Source of the DNA: Actinobacteria bacterium OV450
GTDB lineage: Bacteria > Actinomycetota > Actinomycetes > Streptomycetales > Streptomycetaceae
Direction: 5' to 3'
Assembly: GCA_001298555.1 (NCBI GenBank)
Contig: LJCW01000220.1
Span: 1 to 64,000 of the forward strand
Length of the DNA: 64,000 nucleotides
Below are positions 17,440 to 25,939 of the stretch, one piece after another (the first letter of the stretch is position 1; each line of letters opens with the position of its first letter). The position numbers and the translations under genes were made by a program. The notes below the pieces were generated by a model, which was given only the letters and a program-made list of their open reading frames with translations, ran no database searches and was not told the origin of the DNA.

Positions 17440-17589
17440 CAGCCAGGCAGGTACGTGCCGTCCAGGCCGTCGGGGAGCCGGCCCTCCACCTGCAGCCCGA
17501 CCTCGTCGACCTCCTGCGTCACCGGCGCGAACGGTCCGCTGAGGTGGGCGACGCGGGTGGCCGAAGGTCCGGGTCGTGTGCGTGCTCAT
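17440..17589 (-). pseudogene. carotenoid oxygenase N-terminal remnant
   Basis: The ATG at 17589 keeps a GGAGG ribosome site and reads MSTHTTRTFGHPR. The frame then shifts by one base, and the new frame reads HLSGPFAPVTQEVD, followed by VEGRLPDGLDGTYL. That is the N-terminus of the carotenoid cleavage oxygenase family (typically LSGNFAPV, then GRIPxxLxGxYLRNGPN). Homology stops near 17448, where the family would continue RNGPNP, and the remaining 400 or so residues are gone. A frameshift plus a large deletion is therefore likely. Confidence 0.7.
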
Positions 17590-17685
17590 GCCGGCCTCCC
17601 GGACGCCCGGGTACGTCGAGCGGCTCCCGTGCGCCACGTTTCAGTGAAGCCCGCCGGCGTCGGCGCGGCAACCAGGGAGGGTTTT

Positions 17686-17702
17686 GTATCGGCCGCGTAT
17701 CG
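17686..17702. promoter_or_regulatory. GTATCG direct repeat, 11-bp period, upstream of response regulator
   Basis: GTATCG at 17686-17691 and again at 17697-17702, exactly 11 bases apart, with a third copy at 17773-17778. Direct hexamers one helical turn apart are the usual layout of OmpR-family operators. The same hexamer, reversed as CGATAC, recurs at 22-bp spacing before the ABC transporter of this cluster, so autoregulation is inferred. Confidence 0.5.
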
Positions 17703-17852
17703 GGGAGCGCTTGGTTGCCCGTCGAAGCCGGACAACGGGTCAGCGGCACGGTCACCGCTCCGGGTGCCGGCCGTATCGTTCCCTTCCGGGTCCCCGGCCG
17801 CGCATGAGCGACCCGGGACCCGTCCCCGCCCGTCCGACAGGAGTCGTCCCCC

Positions 17853-18593
17853 GTGTCCGCGTCCGCCCCCGCCCCGGCCTCCCCGCCCCCCGTGCGCGTG
17901 CTGCTGGTGGAGGACGACGAGCTGATGCGCCGGTCCTTCGCCGTCGCCCTCGAACGCTACGGCTACCGGGTGGCGACCGCCGCCGACGGCCTCGCGGGGC
18001 TGGAGCTCTTCCGTGACGAGGGCTTCGACCTGCTGATCCTGGACGTGATGCTGCCGGGTCTGGACGGGATCGGCCTGTGCCGCAGGGTACGGGAGACCAG
18101 CCTGGTGCCGGTCCTGATGATGTCCGCCCGCGGCGACGGGCTCGACGTCGTCGCCGGGCTGGAGGCCGGGGCCGACGACTACGTGGTCAAGCCCGTGGAC
18201 ACCTACGTCCTCGTGGCGCGCATCCGCTCGCTGCTGCGGCGGGCGACGTACGCTCCCGTCCCGGCGGGCGCGCCCGCGGCGGACGCGGAGCCGTCGCCGT
18301 CCGGGGAGGACCTGCTGGTCTTCGGCGACCTGACGATCGACACCGGCGGGCTGGAGGTGTCCGTCTCCGGCCACCCGGTGGCGCTGACCCCGACCGAGCT
18401 GAAGCTGCTGCTGGAGTTCGCCGCCCATCCCGGCCTCGTGCTGGAGCGCCACACCCTGCTGCGCAACGTCTGGGAGTACGGCTGGGACGGCGACAGCCGG
18501 GTCGTCGACCTGTGCGTACAGCGGCTGCGCCGGAAACTGGGCCGGGACCGGATCGAAACCGTCCGCGGCTTCGGCTACAAGCTCAGGCGCTGA
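17853..18593 (+). CDS. OmpR-family response regulator
   Basis: A 246-residue two-component regulator. The receiver domain (about 15-125) has the acidic pocket in LLVEDDELM, the phospho-acceptor Asp in LLILDVMLPGLDG and the Lys in VVKPVD. The C-terminal winged-helix domain (about 150-246, LTPTELKLLLEF and VDLCVQRLRRKLG) binds DNA. GTG start. The histidine kinase begins five bases after its stop, so the two form an operon, and an ABC exporter follows. The GTATCG repeats upstream and before the exporter are the likely binding sites. Such modules usually sense envelope stress or an antimicrobial and induce the exporter. Confidence 0.93.
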   Translation: MSASAPAPASPPPVRVLLVEDDELMRRSFAVALERYGYRVATAADGLAGLELFRDEGFDLLILDVMLPGLDGIGLCRRVRETSLVPVLMMSARGDGLDVVAGLEAGADDYVVKPVDTYVLVARIRSLLRRATYAPVPAGAPAADAEPSPSGEDLLVFGDLTIDTGGLEVSVSGHPVALTPTELKLLLEFAAHPGLVLERHTLLRNVWEYGWDGDSRVVDLCVQRLRRKLGRDRIETVRGFGYKLRR

Positions 18594-18598
18594 TACCG

Positions 18599-20068
18599 GT
18601 GCGCCCGTTCCCCTCCCGTCGCGCTCGGGCGGCCCGCGTCTCGCTGCGCTGGAAGATCGCCGCGCTGGCCGCGGCCACCGCGGGCCTGGTCGCGGCGGCC
18701 GTCGGCGTACTGGTCCACGTGTGGACCGCGCACGACATCCGCGACCGGGCGCAGATGCGGGCGTTCAACGCGGTGTACTCGGCGATCGACACGCACCGGC
18801 GCACCGGGACGCTGCCGGACGGCGCCGAGCTCGATCCCGAGGAGCTGCCCGACGTACTGCGTCACCCGGCCGACGGCGACCGGCACACGGCCTACGACGG
18901 GCACGTCGACAACAACGGCGGGCCGAGCGTCTGGGCCGCCCAGCGGGTCGGCGGACCGGGCAGCCCGGTGCTGGCCGTCCGGGCCAACATGAGCTCGGAG
19001 CTCTACGGGCTGCGCCGACTGGACATGAGCATGACGGTGGCTTCGTTCGTCGTGCTCGCGGCGGCCGTGCCCCTGGCGGCCTACGGGGCCGGACTGCTCG
19101 GCCGTCGGCTGCGGCGGGGCTCCGAGACCGCGGGCCGCATCTCCACCGGGGACCTCGACGCCCGGACCGGTCCCGTCAAGGGCCGCGACGAGGTCTCCGA
19201 CATCGCCGCCACCGTCGACCTCATGGCCGACAGCCTGGGCCGACGGCTGCGCAGCGAGCGGCGGTTCACCGCGGACGTGGCCCACGAGCTGCGCACCCCG
19301 GTCGGCGGCCTGCTGGCCGCCGCCGACCTGCTGCCGCCGGGCGAGACGGAGGACCTGGTCCGGGCCCGCGTGCGCGATCTGCGCGGCCTGGTCGAGGACC
19401 TGCTGGAGATCTCCCGGCTGGACGCGGGCGCCGAGCATGCGGTCCGGGCCCATGTGCCGCTGGGGGCCGTCGTCCGCGAGGCTGTGGCCCGGACCGGGTA
19501 CGACGCGCGGGTCACCGTCACCCGCCCGGACGGCGACGCGGAGCCCGCCGCGACGGCGCAGGTCCGGGAGGGCGCGGGGATCCGGGAGACCGCGGAGACC
19601 GCCGGTGTCGCGGAGACCGCGGGGATCGCGGGCATCGCCGAGACCCCGGGAATCGCGGGCATCACGGGGACCCCGGGAGTCGCGGGCATCGCGGGGAACC
19701 CGGGAGTCGCGGGCATCGCGGGGACCCCGGGAACCGCGGAGACCGCTTCGACCGTGGAGACCGACCCCCGCCGCCTCGAACGGATCGTCGCCAATCTCGT
19801 CGTCAACGCCCACCGGCACGGGGAGGCTCCGGTCGAGGTCGCCGTCGCCGGCCGTACGGTCGTCGTGCGCGACCACGGGCCCGGCTTCCCGCAGGACCTG
19901 TTGCGCGACGGACCGCGCCGCTTCCACACGGGCGCGGCGGAGCGCGGTGCGGGCCACGGGCTGGGCCTGACCATCGCCCTGGGGCAGGCCCGGGTGCTCG
20001 GCGCCGAGCTGCACCTGGACAACGCCCCGGACGGCGGCGCCGTCGCCACCCTGCACCTGCCCCTCTGA
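18599..20068 (+). CDS. sensor histidine kinase with tandem-repeat insertion
   Basis: A 489-residue membrane kinase, partner of the preceding regulator. One N-terminal helix (about 16-40), a short extracellular sensor (about 40-135), a second helix (about 140-165), HAMP, then the dimerisation/phosphotransfer helix with RFTADVAHELRTPVGG around residue 225, and a C-terminal ATPase domain (N-box NLVVNAHRHG, RDHGPGF, GHGLGLTI). Between phosphotransfer and ATPase domains sits an inserted low-complexity stretch, residues about 320-385, built on nine-residue repeats of the form GVAGIAGTP. The frame is kept, so the kinase may be active, but the insertion falls in a linker whose geometry usually matters. 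GTG start five bases after the regulator. Confidence 0.9.
   Translation: MRPFPSRRARAARVSLRWKIAALAAATAGLVAAAVGVLVHVWTAHDIRDRAQMRAFNAVYSAIDTHRRTGTLPDGAELDPEELPDVLRHPADGDRHTAYDGHVDNNGGPSVWAAQRVGGPGSPVLAVRANMSSELYGLRRLDMSMTVASFVVLAAAVPLAAYGAGLLGRRLRRGSETAGRISTGDLDARTGPVKGRDEVSDIAATVDLMADSLGRRLRSERRFTADVAHELRTPVGGLLAAADLLPPGETEDLVRARVRDLRGLVEDLLEISRLDAGAEHAVRAHVPLGAVVREAVARTGYDARVTVTRPDGDAEPAATAQVREGAGIRETAETAGVAETAGIAGIAETPGIAGITGTPGVAGIAGNPGVAGIAGTPGTAETASTVETDPRRLERIVANLVVNAHRHGEAPVEVAVAGRTVVVRDHGPGFPQDLLRDGPRRFHTGAAERGAGHGLGLTIALGQARVLGAELHLDNAPDGGAVATLHLPL
19622..19729 (+). repeat. 27-bp tandem repeat, four copies, inside the histidine kinase
   Basis: Four units of 27 bases (19622, 19649, 19676, 19703), 80-95 percent alike, coding for G-(I/V)-A-G-I-(A/T/E)-(G/E)-(T/N)-P. 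Less regular AETA/GIAE-type repeats flank them on both sides. The length is a multiple of three, so gain or loss of units keeps the kinase in frame. Confidence 0.9.
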
Positions 20069-20130
20069 CGGCACGGCCGCGGTCCGGGACGCTGCCGCCG
20101 CCGCTGACGCCGCCGTCGCCGCTGCACAAC

Positions 20131-20180
20131 CGATACGAAGCGACGCGGACGCCGATACACGGCGGCCCCGGCCCCGATAC
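20131..20180. promoter_or_regulatory. three CGATAC sites at exact 22-bp spacing before the ABC exporter
   Basis: CGATAC starts at 20131, 20153 and 20175. The spacing of exactly 22 bases puts all three on one face of the helix. It is the reverse complement of the GTATCG pair before the response regulator. The sites lie 65-115 bases before the exporter ATPase start, where an activator would bind. Inferred operator of the adjacent OmpR-type regulator. Confidence 0.55.
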
Positions 20181-20244
20181 GCACGCCCGACACCCTTCGT
20201 AGTGCCTCCACCGAACATCTCAGGCACGCGAAGAGGAGTCCCCC

Positions 20245-21033
20245 GTGACCGCAGCACCCGCCCCTTTTGACGCCCTCGTCCCGCATCCGCCGGCCGGGTT
20301 CGCCGCCGCCACCAGCGATCTGTCGAAGGTCTACGGCAGTGGCGACACCCGTGTCGTGGCCCTGGACCGGGTCAGCATCGCCTTCCGGGAGCGCGAGTTC
20401 ACCGCGATCATGGGCCCTTCCGGCTGCGGCAAGTCCACCCTGATGCACTGCGCCGCCGGGCTCGACTCCGCCAGCTCCGGCTCCGTGCGCATCGGCACCA
20501 CCGAGCTGAGCACCCTGGGCGACCGGCAGCTCACCGAACTGCGCCGCGACCGGGTCGGTTTCATCTTCCAGGCGTTCAACCTGCTGCCGACGCTGACCGC
20601 GCTGGAGAACATCACGCTGCCGCTGTCCATCGCGGGCCGTCGCCCCGACCGCCCGTGGCTGGACCGGGTCGTCTCCATGGTCGGTCTCTCCGGACGGCTC
20701 GGCCACCGGCCCGCAGAGCTGTCCGGCGGGCAGCAGCAGCGCGTGGCGGTGGCCCGGGCCCTGGTGTCCCGCCCCGCGATCGTGTTCGGGGACGAGCCCA
20801 CCGGCAACCTCGACTCCCGGGCCGGAGCCGAGGTCCTCGGCTTCCTGCGCGACTCGGTCCGCGAGCTCGGCCAGACCGTCGTCATGGTCACCCACGACCC
20901 GGTCGCCGCCGGTTACGCCGACCGCGTGGTCTTCCTCTCCGACGGCCGCCTGGTCGACGAGATGGCCCGGCCCACCCCGGACCGGGTGCTGGACCGGATG
21001 AAGGCGTTCGACGTCCGCTCGCGCACCAGCTGA
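20245..21033 (+). CDS. ABC exporter ATP-binding protein (MacB/LolD type)
   Basis: A 262-residue ATPase with Walker A GPSGCGKST (about residues 57-65), Q-loop FQAFNLLPTLTALENI, signature LSGGQQQRVAVARAL and Walker B IVFGDEPTGNLD. This is the MacB/LolD/FtsE-like class that works with FtsX-type permeases. GTG start with AGAGGAG upstream. It energises the 853-residue permease that follows 57 bases later. Downstream of the two-component pair and preceded by its putative operators, it is probably induced by them for peptide or drug efflux or envelope repair. Confidence 0.93.
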   Translation: MTAAPAPFDALVPHPPAGFAAATSDLSKVYGSGDTRVVALDRVSIAFREREFTAIMGPSGCGKSTLMHCAAGLDSASSGSVRIGTTELSTLGDRQLTELRRDRVGFIFQAFNLLPTLTALENITLPLSIAGRRPDRPWLDRVVSMVGLSGRLGHRPAELSGGQQQRVAVARALVSRPAIVFGDEPTGNLDSRAGAEVLGFLRDSVRELGQTVVMVTHDPVAAGYADRVVFLSDGRLVDEMARPTPDRVLDRMKAFDVRSRTS

Positions 21034-21090
21034 CCCGCTCCCCGCACCCGGGCCCCCCGTCCGCGCATCCCCACGTCCCCGAAAGCCACC

Positions 21091-23652
21091 ATGCTGAAAA
21101 CAGCCCTGCGCAACGTCCTTGCGCACAAGGCCCGTCTGGCCATGACCGTCCTCGCGGTCTGCCTGGGCGTCGCGTTCGTCTGCGGCACCCTCGTCTTCGC
21201 GGAGTCCTCCGCCGCTGCCTACCGCGCGGCCGCGTCGAAGGACTTCGCCGGCATCGCCGTCACCGTGACCCCCAAGTCCTCCCCGCCCGGAGCCTCGGAC
21301 GAGCAGCCCGGAGCGCTCGACGACGCACTGGTACGGAAACTGGCCGGACTGCCCGGTGTCGCCTCCGCACGGCCCGCGGCGGACGGATCGGCCGTCCTGA
21401 ACGGCGCCGACGGGCGGCCGCTGCGCGACGGCAGGGCGTGGGCGAACCTGGCCGGCGCCTACGTCCCGGGCAAGGACGGCAAGGACGGCCGCTATCGGCT
21501 GCTCAAGGGCCGCGCCCCGCAGAACGGTGACGAACTCGCGGTGGACAGCGGGAACGCCGCCGCCGGCGGGTTCGCCCTCGGTGACACGGTCACGCTGGCC
21601 ACCGACGGCCCGGTCATGAAGAAGCGGCTCGTGGGCGTCGTCAGCACCGGGGACACCCGGGTGACCGCCGGCGGCACCCTCGCCCTGTTCGACAAGGCCA
21701 CGGCCCAGCAACTGTTCGCGTCCCCCGGCCAGTACACCTCCGTCGACGTGTCCGCCGACGCCGGCACCGACCAGTTCACGCTCGCCGAGCGGGTCACGGC
21801 CGTGCTCCCGGCCGACCGGGCCGAGGCCGTCGCGGGCCGCGCCCAGGCCGCCCGGCAGGCGGTCCTCACCGACACGCTGACCCGCGGCTACCAGAAGATG
21901 CCGATGGTGTTCGCCGGGGTCTCGCTGTTCATCGGCTCGTTCCTCGTCGTCAACACCTTCACCATGCTCGTCGCCCGGCGGACCCGGGAGATCGCACTGC
22001 TGCGGGCGATCGGCGCCACGCGCCGCCAGGTGGTCCGCTCCCTCCTGGGGGAGGCCGTGCTGATCGGCCTCGTCGCGTCGGCTGCCGGCTTCCTGCTCGG
22101 CCTCGGCATCGCCTCCGCACTGCCCGGTCTGCTGAGCACCCCGCAGGACACGCTGCCCCACGGGCCCCTGGTGATCGGCCCGCTGCCCGTGGTGGCGGCG
22201 TTCGGCGTCGGCGTGGGCGTCACGGTGCTCGCCGCGTGGCTGCCGTCCCGGAAGGCGGCCCGGGTCGCGCCGGTCGAGGCGCTGCGCGCCGCCGGGCAGC
22301 CGCCGACCGCGACCGCTTCCCGGGTCCGGGGCGCGGCAGGTCTGGTCCTGCTGGTCCTCGGCGGCGGGCTGCTGGTGTCGCTGACGGGGGCGAAGGACGC
22401 CTCGGAGGGCAACCTGCGGAACGCGATGGCCGGCTGCGCCCTGCTGGTCGTCGCCATGATCGTGCCGGCTCCGCTGCTCGCCGTCCCCGTGATCCGGCTG
22501 TGCGGGCGGCTGACCGGCCGGTTCGGGATCAGCGGGCACCTCGCGACGGAGAACGCCCTGCGCGACCCGCGGCGCACCGCGGCCACCGCCGCCGCCCTGT
22601 TGGTCAGTACGGCCCTGGTCGCCGGGCTCGCCGTCATCGGGAACTCCACCGGTCAGGCCCTCGACCGGCAGGCCGCGGCCGGACTCGGCGCGGACTACGT
22701 GATCAGCAGCCGCACCACCATGACCGCCGTCGACCCGGCCGCCGAGAAGCGGGTGGCCGGCATCCCGGGGGTGCGGACGGCGGCCGCGGTCGCGGACTCC
22801 ACCGTGTTCACGGGCGGCGGTGTCCGTGCGATCGCCGGCGTCGACCCGGCCACCGCCGGAGACGTCATGAGGCTCGACTTCACCAGCGGCTCCCTGAAGG
22901 ACCTCGGACCGGGCCGGATCGCCGTCTCCGCCGCCGTCGCCCGGGAACAGGGGCTGCGCGCGGGCAGCGAGGTCAAGGCCCGCATCGGCCGCAATCAGGA
23001 GTTGCGGCCGTACACCGTCGTCGGCGTCTACGAGGACAACCCGACGGCGGGGGACGTGCTGGGCGCCCGTTCCGAGGTTCAGCGGGACGGCTACCTGCCG
23101 GGCTCCGTCCAGCGGATCCTCGTCCGCACCGACGCGGGCGCGGAATCCCGGTCGACCGCGGACCGGCTGCGCGCCGCCACCGGCAACAGCCCGCTGGTGC
23201 GGGTCAAGGACCGGCAGGAACTCGTCCACGAGGCCGCCGGTTCCCTGGCCGGCCTGCTGACGCTGATGTACGGACTGCTCGCCATCGGCACCGTGATCTC
23301 GCTGCTCGGCATCGTCAACACCCTGGCCATGTCGGTCTCGGACCGCACCCGCGAGATCGGCGTCCTGCGCGCCGTCGGCATGGACCGGGCCGGCATCCGG
23401 CGGATGATCCGCCTGGAGTCGGTGACCGTCGCCGCGTTCGGCACGCTCCTGGGCCTGGCGGGCGGGTTGTCCGGAGCCTGGGGTGTCGGCTCGCTGACCA
23501 GCGGGGCCATGAAGGAGTACGCCCTGGCACTGCCCTGGGGGACGCTGCTCCTCGTCTGCCTGGTGTCCCTGACGGTCGGCGCGCTGGCGGCGGCCCTCCC
23601 GGCCCGCCGTGCGGCCGCGCTGAGCCCGCTGGAGGCCGTCGCACAGGCGTGA
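21091..23652 (+). CDS. FtsX-like ABC permease, 853 aa
   Basis: A large permease with two FtsX modules. An N-terminal helix (about 17-38) is followed by an extracellular domain (about 40-270), three helices, a central hinge helix cluster, a second extracellular domain (about 510-710) and three final helices. ALLRAIGATRRQV and GVLRAVGMDRAGI are the paired cytoplasmic coupling motifs of the family. It is the partner of the ATPase just upstream and likely acts by mechanotransmission on exported peptides or lipoproteins. A strong palindromic terminator follows at 23664. Confidence 0.93.
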   Translation: MLKTALRNVLAHKARLAMTVLAVCLGVAFVCGTLVFAESSAAAYRAAASKDFAGIAVTVTPKSSPPGASDEQPGALDDALVRKLAGLPGVASARPAADGSAVLNGADGRPLRDGRAWANLAGAYVPGKDGKDGRYRLLKGRAPQNGDELAVDSGNAAAGGFALGDTVTLATDGPVMKKRLVGVVSTGDTRVTAGGTLALFDKATAQQLFASPGQYTSVDVSADAGTDQFTLAERVTAVLPADRAEAVAGRAQAARQAVLTDTLTRGYQKMPMVFAGVSLFIGSFLVVNTFTMLVARRTREIALLRAIGATRRQVVRSLLGEAVLIGLVASAAGFLLGLGIASALPGLLSTPQDTLPHGPLVIGPLPVVAAFGVGVGVTVLAAWLPSRKAARVAPVEALRAAGQPPTATASRVRGAAGLVLLVLGGGLLVSLTGAKDASEGNLRNAMAGCALLVVAMIVPAPLLAVPVIRLCGRLTGRFGISGHLATENALRDPRRTAATAAALLVSTALVAGLAVIGNSTGQALDRQAAAGLGADYVISSRTTMTAVDPAAEKRVAGIPGVRTAAAVADSTVFTGGGVRAIAGVDPATAGDVMRLDFTSGSLKDLGPGRIAVSAAVAREQGLRAGSEVKARIGRNQELRPYTVVGVYEDNPTAGDVLGARSEVQRDGYLPGSVQRILVRTDAGAESRSTADRLRAATGNSPLVRVKDRQELVHEAAGSLAGLLTLMYGLLAIGTVISLLGIVNTLAMSVSDRTREIGVLRAVGMDRAGIRRMIRLESVTVAAFGTLLGLAGGLSGAWGVGSLTSGAMKEYALALPWGTLLLVCLVSLTVGALAAALPARRAAALSPLEAVAQA

Positions 23653-23663
23653 GGTGCGGACCG

Positions 23664-23699
23664 CCGGGGGGCAGGGTCCGTACGGACCCTGCCCCCCGG
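23664..23699. terminator. strong bidirectional palindromic terminator
   Basis: A perfect 36-base palindrome (CCGGGGGGCAGGGTCCGT and its complement) lies between the convergent FtsX and P450 genes. It can form a long GC stem on both transcripts, the usual streptomycete terminator without a U tract. Confidence 0.85.
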
Positions 23700-23706
23700 C
23701 ACCGTG

Positions 23707-24921
23707 TCACCAGAGCACGGGCATCCGCTCCGGGATGCGCTTCATGAACCCGGTGCGCCACACGAGTTGCTCGATCGGCACGGCGAGGTCGAGGCCGGGC
23801 AGCCGGCCCAGGAGCACCTCGATGGCGATCTGTGCGTGGCGCTTGCCGAGGGCGGTGGCGGGGCAGTAGTGGCCGCCGCCGCCGAACGACAGGTGCGCGT
23901 TCGGGTTGGGCCGGTCGAGGCGCACGGTGTGCGGGTCCTCGAATTCGGCGGGGTCGTGGTTGGCCGCCTCGACGAGGACCAGGACCAGTTCCCCCTTCTG
24001 CACGGTGACGTCGCCGAGTTGCATGGTCTCGGTGGCGATCCGGGGCAGGCCGTCGGCGATCGACAGGTTGATGCGCAGCAGTTCGTCCACGGCGGCGGGG
24101 ATGAGCGCCGGCTCGGCGATCAGCCGGGCCTTGAGGTCGGGGTGCTGGATCAGGGAGACGAGCGCCATGGTGAGGAAGCCCATGACGCTGATGACTCCGG
24201 CGCCGAACATCGTGACGCCGACGGTGGCGAGCATCTCGTCGGTCAGGTGCGCGTAGTCGGGGTCGTCGCGCAGGGCCGCGAGTTCGGCCATGAGGCCGGT
24301 CGTCGCGGGGTCGTCGAGGCGGGCGACCATGTGCGCCATGTCGCGGTCCCAGTTGATGCCCGCCGCGGGGATGGTGCGGGGGCTGTTCATGAACGCGACG
24401 TGCAGCGACCGGTAGAGGTCGGGGCCGTCGCTCTGGGGGATGCCCAGGATCTGGCAGTGCAGCCCGGTGGAGTAGGGGACGGTGAAGTCGCGGCGCAGGT
24501 CGGCCGGAACGCCCTTCGCGAGCATCGTGTCGACGAGAGCGTTCGCGTGGCCGGTCAGCCAGGCCTCCAGTCCGGGGGCCTTCGGGTTGAGGGCCTTCAT
24601 CACGGCCTTGCGCAGTCCGGCGCCCGTGATGTTCCCCATGTTGTTGACCACCTCCGGGGGGATGGTCAGCGCGTACTGGCGGGGCGCGCCCTCGGCGGAG
24701 GTGTCCTTGAGGGAGAACCGGGCGTCGTCGAGCACCTGCCTGCACAGTGGATAGGAGGAGACCAGCCAGGCCTCCGCCCCCGCTATGGTGCGGACCCTCT
24801 TGACCGGTTCGTGGGTGAGCAGGTGGGCGATCTCGTCGGGCAGCCGCGTGCCGTTGGCGTCGAACGGGAACCGGGTGAGCTCGTCGGCCGCGGCCGTGGT
24901 GGGGTCGATGGTGGTGGTCAT
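23707..24921 (-). CDS. CYP121-like cytochrome P450 (putative mycocyclosin synthase)
   Basis: A 404-residue P450. Long blocks match, as I recall it, Mycobacterium tuberculosis CYP121, which couples the two tyrosines of cyclo(Tyr-Tyr) to give mycocyclosin: [27 protein letters not shown], then [25 protein letters not shown], and the C-terminal [11 protein letters not shown]. The haem loop [19 protein letters not shown] carries the ligand Cys at about 353. CYP121 Gln385-Arg386, which touch substrate, correspond here to Met-Lys. The start overlaps the cyclodipeptide synthase stop by four bases (ATGA). Function in tyrosine-dipeptide coupling is inferred from the pair; the changed residues could mean another substrate. 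Confidence 0.9.
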   Translation of the reverse strand: MTTTIDPTTAAADELTRFPFDANGTRLPDEIAHLLTHEPVKRVRTIAGAEAWLVSSYPLCRQVLDDARFSLKDTSAEGAPRQYALTIPPEVVNNMGNITGAGLRKAVMKALNPKAPGLEAWLTGHANALVDTMLAKGVPADLRRDFTVPYSTGLHCQILGIPQSDGPDLYRSLHVAFMNSPRTIPAAGINWDRDMAHMVARLDDPATTGLMAELAALRDDPDYAHLTDEMLATVGVTMFGAGVISVMGFLTMALVSLIQHPDLKARLIAEPALIPAAVDELLRINLSIADGLPRIATETMQLGDVTVQKGELVLVLVEAANHDPAEFEDPHTVRLDRPNPNAHLSFGGGGHYCPATALGKRHAQIAIEVLLGRLPGLDLAVPIEQLVWRTGFMKRIPERMPVLW

Positions 24922-25625
24922 GCGGAGCGGTCCTGTTCTTCGGCGGGCGTGATGACGGCGTGGCCCTGGTTGCGCGAGGCGCGCAGGCCCCAGCCGCGTG
25001 CGTAGAGCAACTCGGCTAGCGGCAGCGCCTGGTGGTAGCAGTTGAGCGAGGAGGAGACCCCGAGGATCGCCGGGGTGTCGAGGAACAGCGGCACTTCGGC
25101 GCACACGTACTTGATGCACACCTCGCGCTGCAGGTCGGTGGGCGGCTGCCCGTTCAGCTTGTCGGCGAGGAACCGGGCGGCGAGCTGGTCGCACACCTCA
25201 CGGAACTCGGGATCGTCCGTCATGAGGGTGTCGAGCCGGGAGCGGATGCGCTGGTAGGCGGGGAGCTCCAGGAGGGCCGACATGGGGCGGCCGCGCAGCC
25301 GCTCGCCCTCGGGATCCAGGGCGGCGACCGCGGAGGTCACCTTGGCGCGTACGCCGCGGAGGTTCTTCACCGCCTTGCGCTGCGCTTCGATCTCGGGGTA
25401 GCCGAGGGCCACGAACATCTCGGCCACGTGCATGTCCGTCCAGATGAGGTCCACCTGCCGGAAGTGGTCGAGTCCCCAGCGGGCGAGTTCGAGCACGCGG
25501 TCGTGCGTGAAGTAGGAGTTCCCGGAGGAGATGCCGATGACGGCGTGGTCACCCTCGTCGTGGATGACCTGGCAGTGAGGCGTGTAGGGACGGACGGCGA
25601 AGATGCCTTGGATGGCAGTCGTCAA
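24918..25625 (-). CDS. cyclodipeptide synthase (NYH subfamily)
   Basis: A 235-residue tRNA-dependent cyclodipeptide synthase; it uses two aminoacyl-tRNAs to build a 2,5-diketopiperazine. The family signature [11 protein letters not shown] carries the catalytic Ser at residue 33, and YVCAEVP (173-179) has the second signature Tyr and Glu. The pair CYH near residue 197 and Asn36 place it in the NYH branch, which includes the mycobacterial cyclo(Tyr-Tyr) synthase Rv2275. TTG is the only sensible start, with AGGGGAA ten bases upstream. The coupled CYP121-like gene supports cyclo(Tyr-Tyr) as product, but specificity needs the pocket residues. Confidence 0.92.
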   Translation of the reverse strand: MTTAIQGIFAVRPYTPHCQVIHDEGDHAVIGISSGNSYFTHDRVLELARWGLDHFRQVDLIWTDMHVAEMFVALGYPEIEAQRKAVKNLRGVRAKVTSAVAALDPEGERLRGRPMSALLELPAYQRIRSRLDTLMTDDPEFREVCDQLAARFLADKLNGQPPTDLQREVCIKYVCAEVPLFLDTPAILGVSSSLNCYHQALPLAELLYARGWGLRASRNQGHAVITPAEEQDRSA

Positions 25626-25939
25626 CGTGAGTAATTCCCCTGCACCGCAAGTCCCGGCAGGGCCGTGTGCCCTGGGTGTGGCGGCGCGATCACGACGGTA
25701 GCCGAGAACATGTCAGATGATCCAGAGCTACCGGGCGGTCACTCTGTGAATGTGGGCCTACGGAGGGTGCGGTTCCGGTTACTGTGGCGACAGATGCCGC
25801 ATACCGCACGCCAGTTCTGTCGAAACCCGCCCCAACGCAGGGAGACCCCCACGATCCGTGCACCGCGCCGCATTGTGCCCGGGCGCCACGGCCGTCGCCG
25901 CGGGCGCATGGGCGCGCACCGCCCGGGCAGCCTCAGGGC
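25626..25939. other. divergent region upstream of the CDPS operon
   Basis: 314 bases without a supported gene, between the cyclodipeptide synthase and the DUF72 gene. It contains a 7-base inverted repeat, CGGTAGC at 25696-25702 and GCTACCG at 25727-25733, around a lower-GC spacer. Promoters of both units must lie here. Confidence 0.4.

Noticed and set aside
19560..19750. Collagen-like protein in the second plus-strand frame
   Set aside because: The Gly-X-Y pattern is a by-product of the 27-bp repeat in an alternative frame of the kinase; no start or ribosome site supports it.
19081..23229. 1382-codon open frame on the minus strand
   Set aside because: It is antisense to the kinase, ABC ATPase and permease genes, whose motifs are unambiguous. 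Long antisense frames are expected at this GC content, and the product is low-complexity Arg/Gly/Asp sequence.
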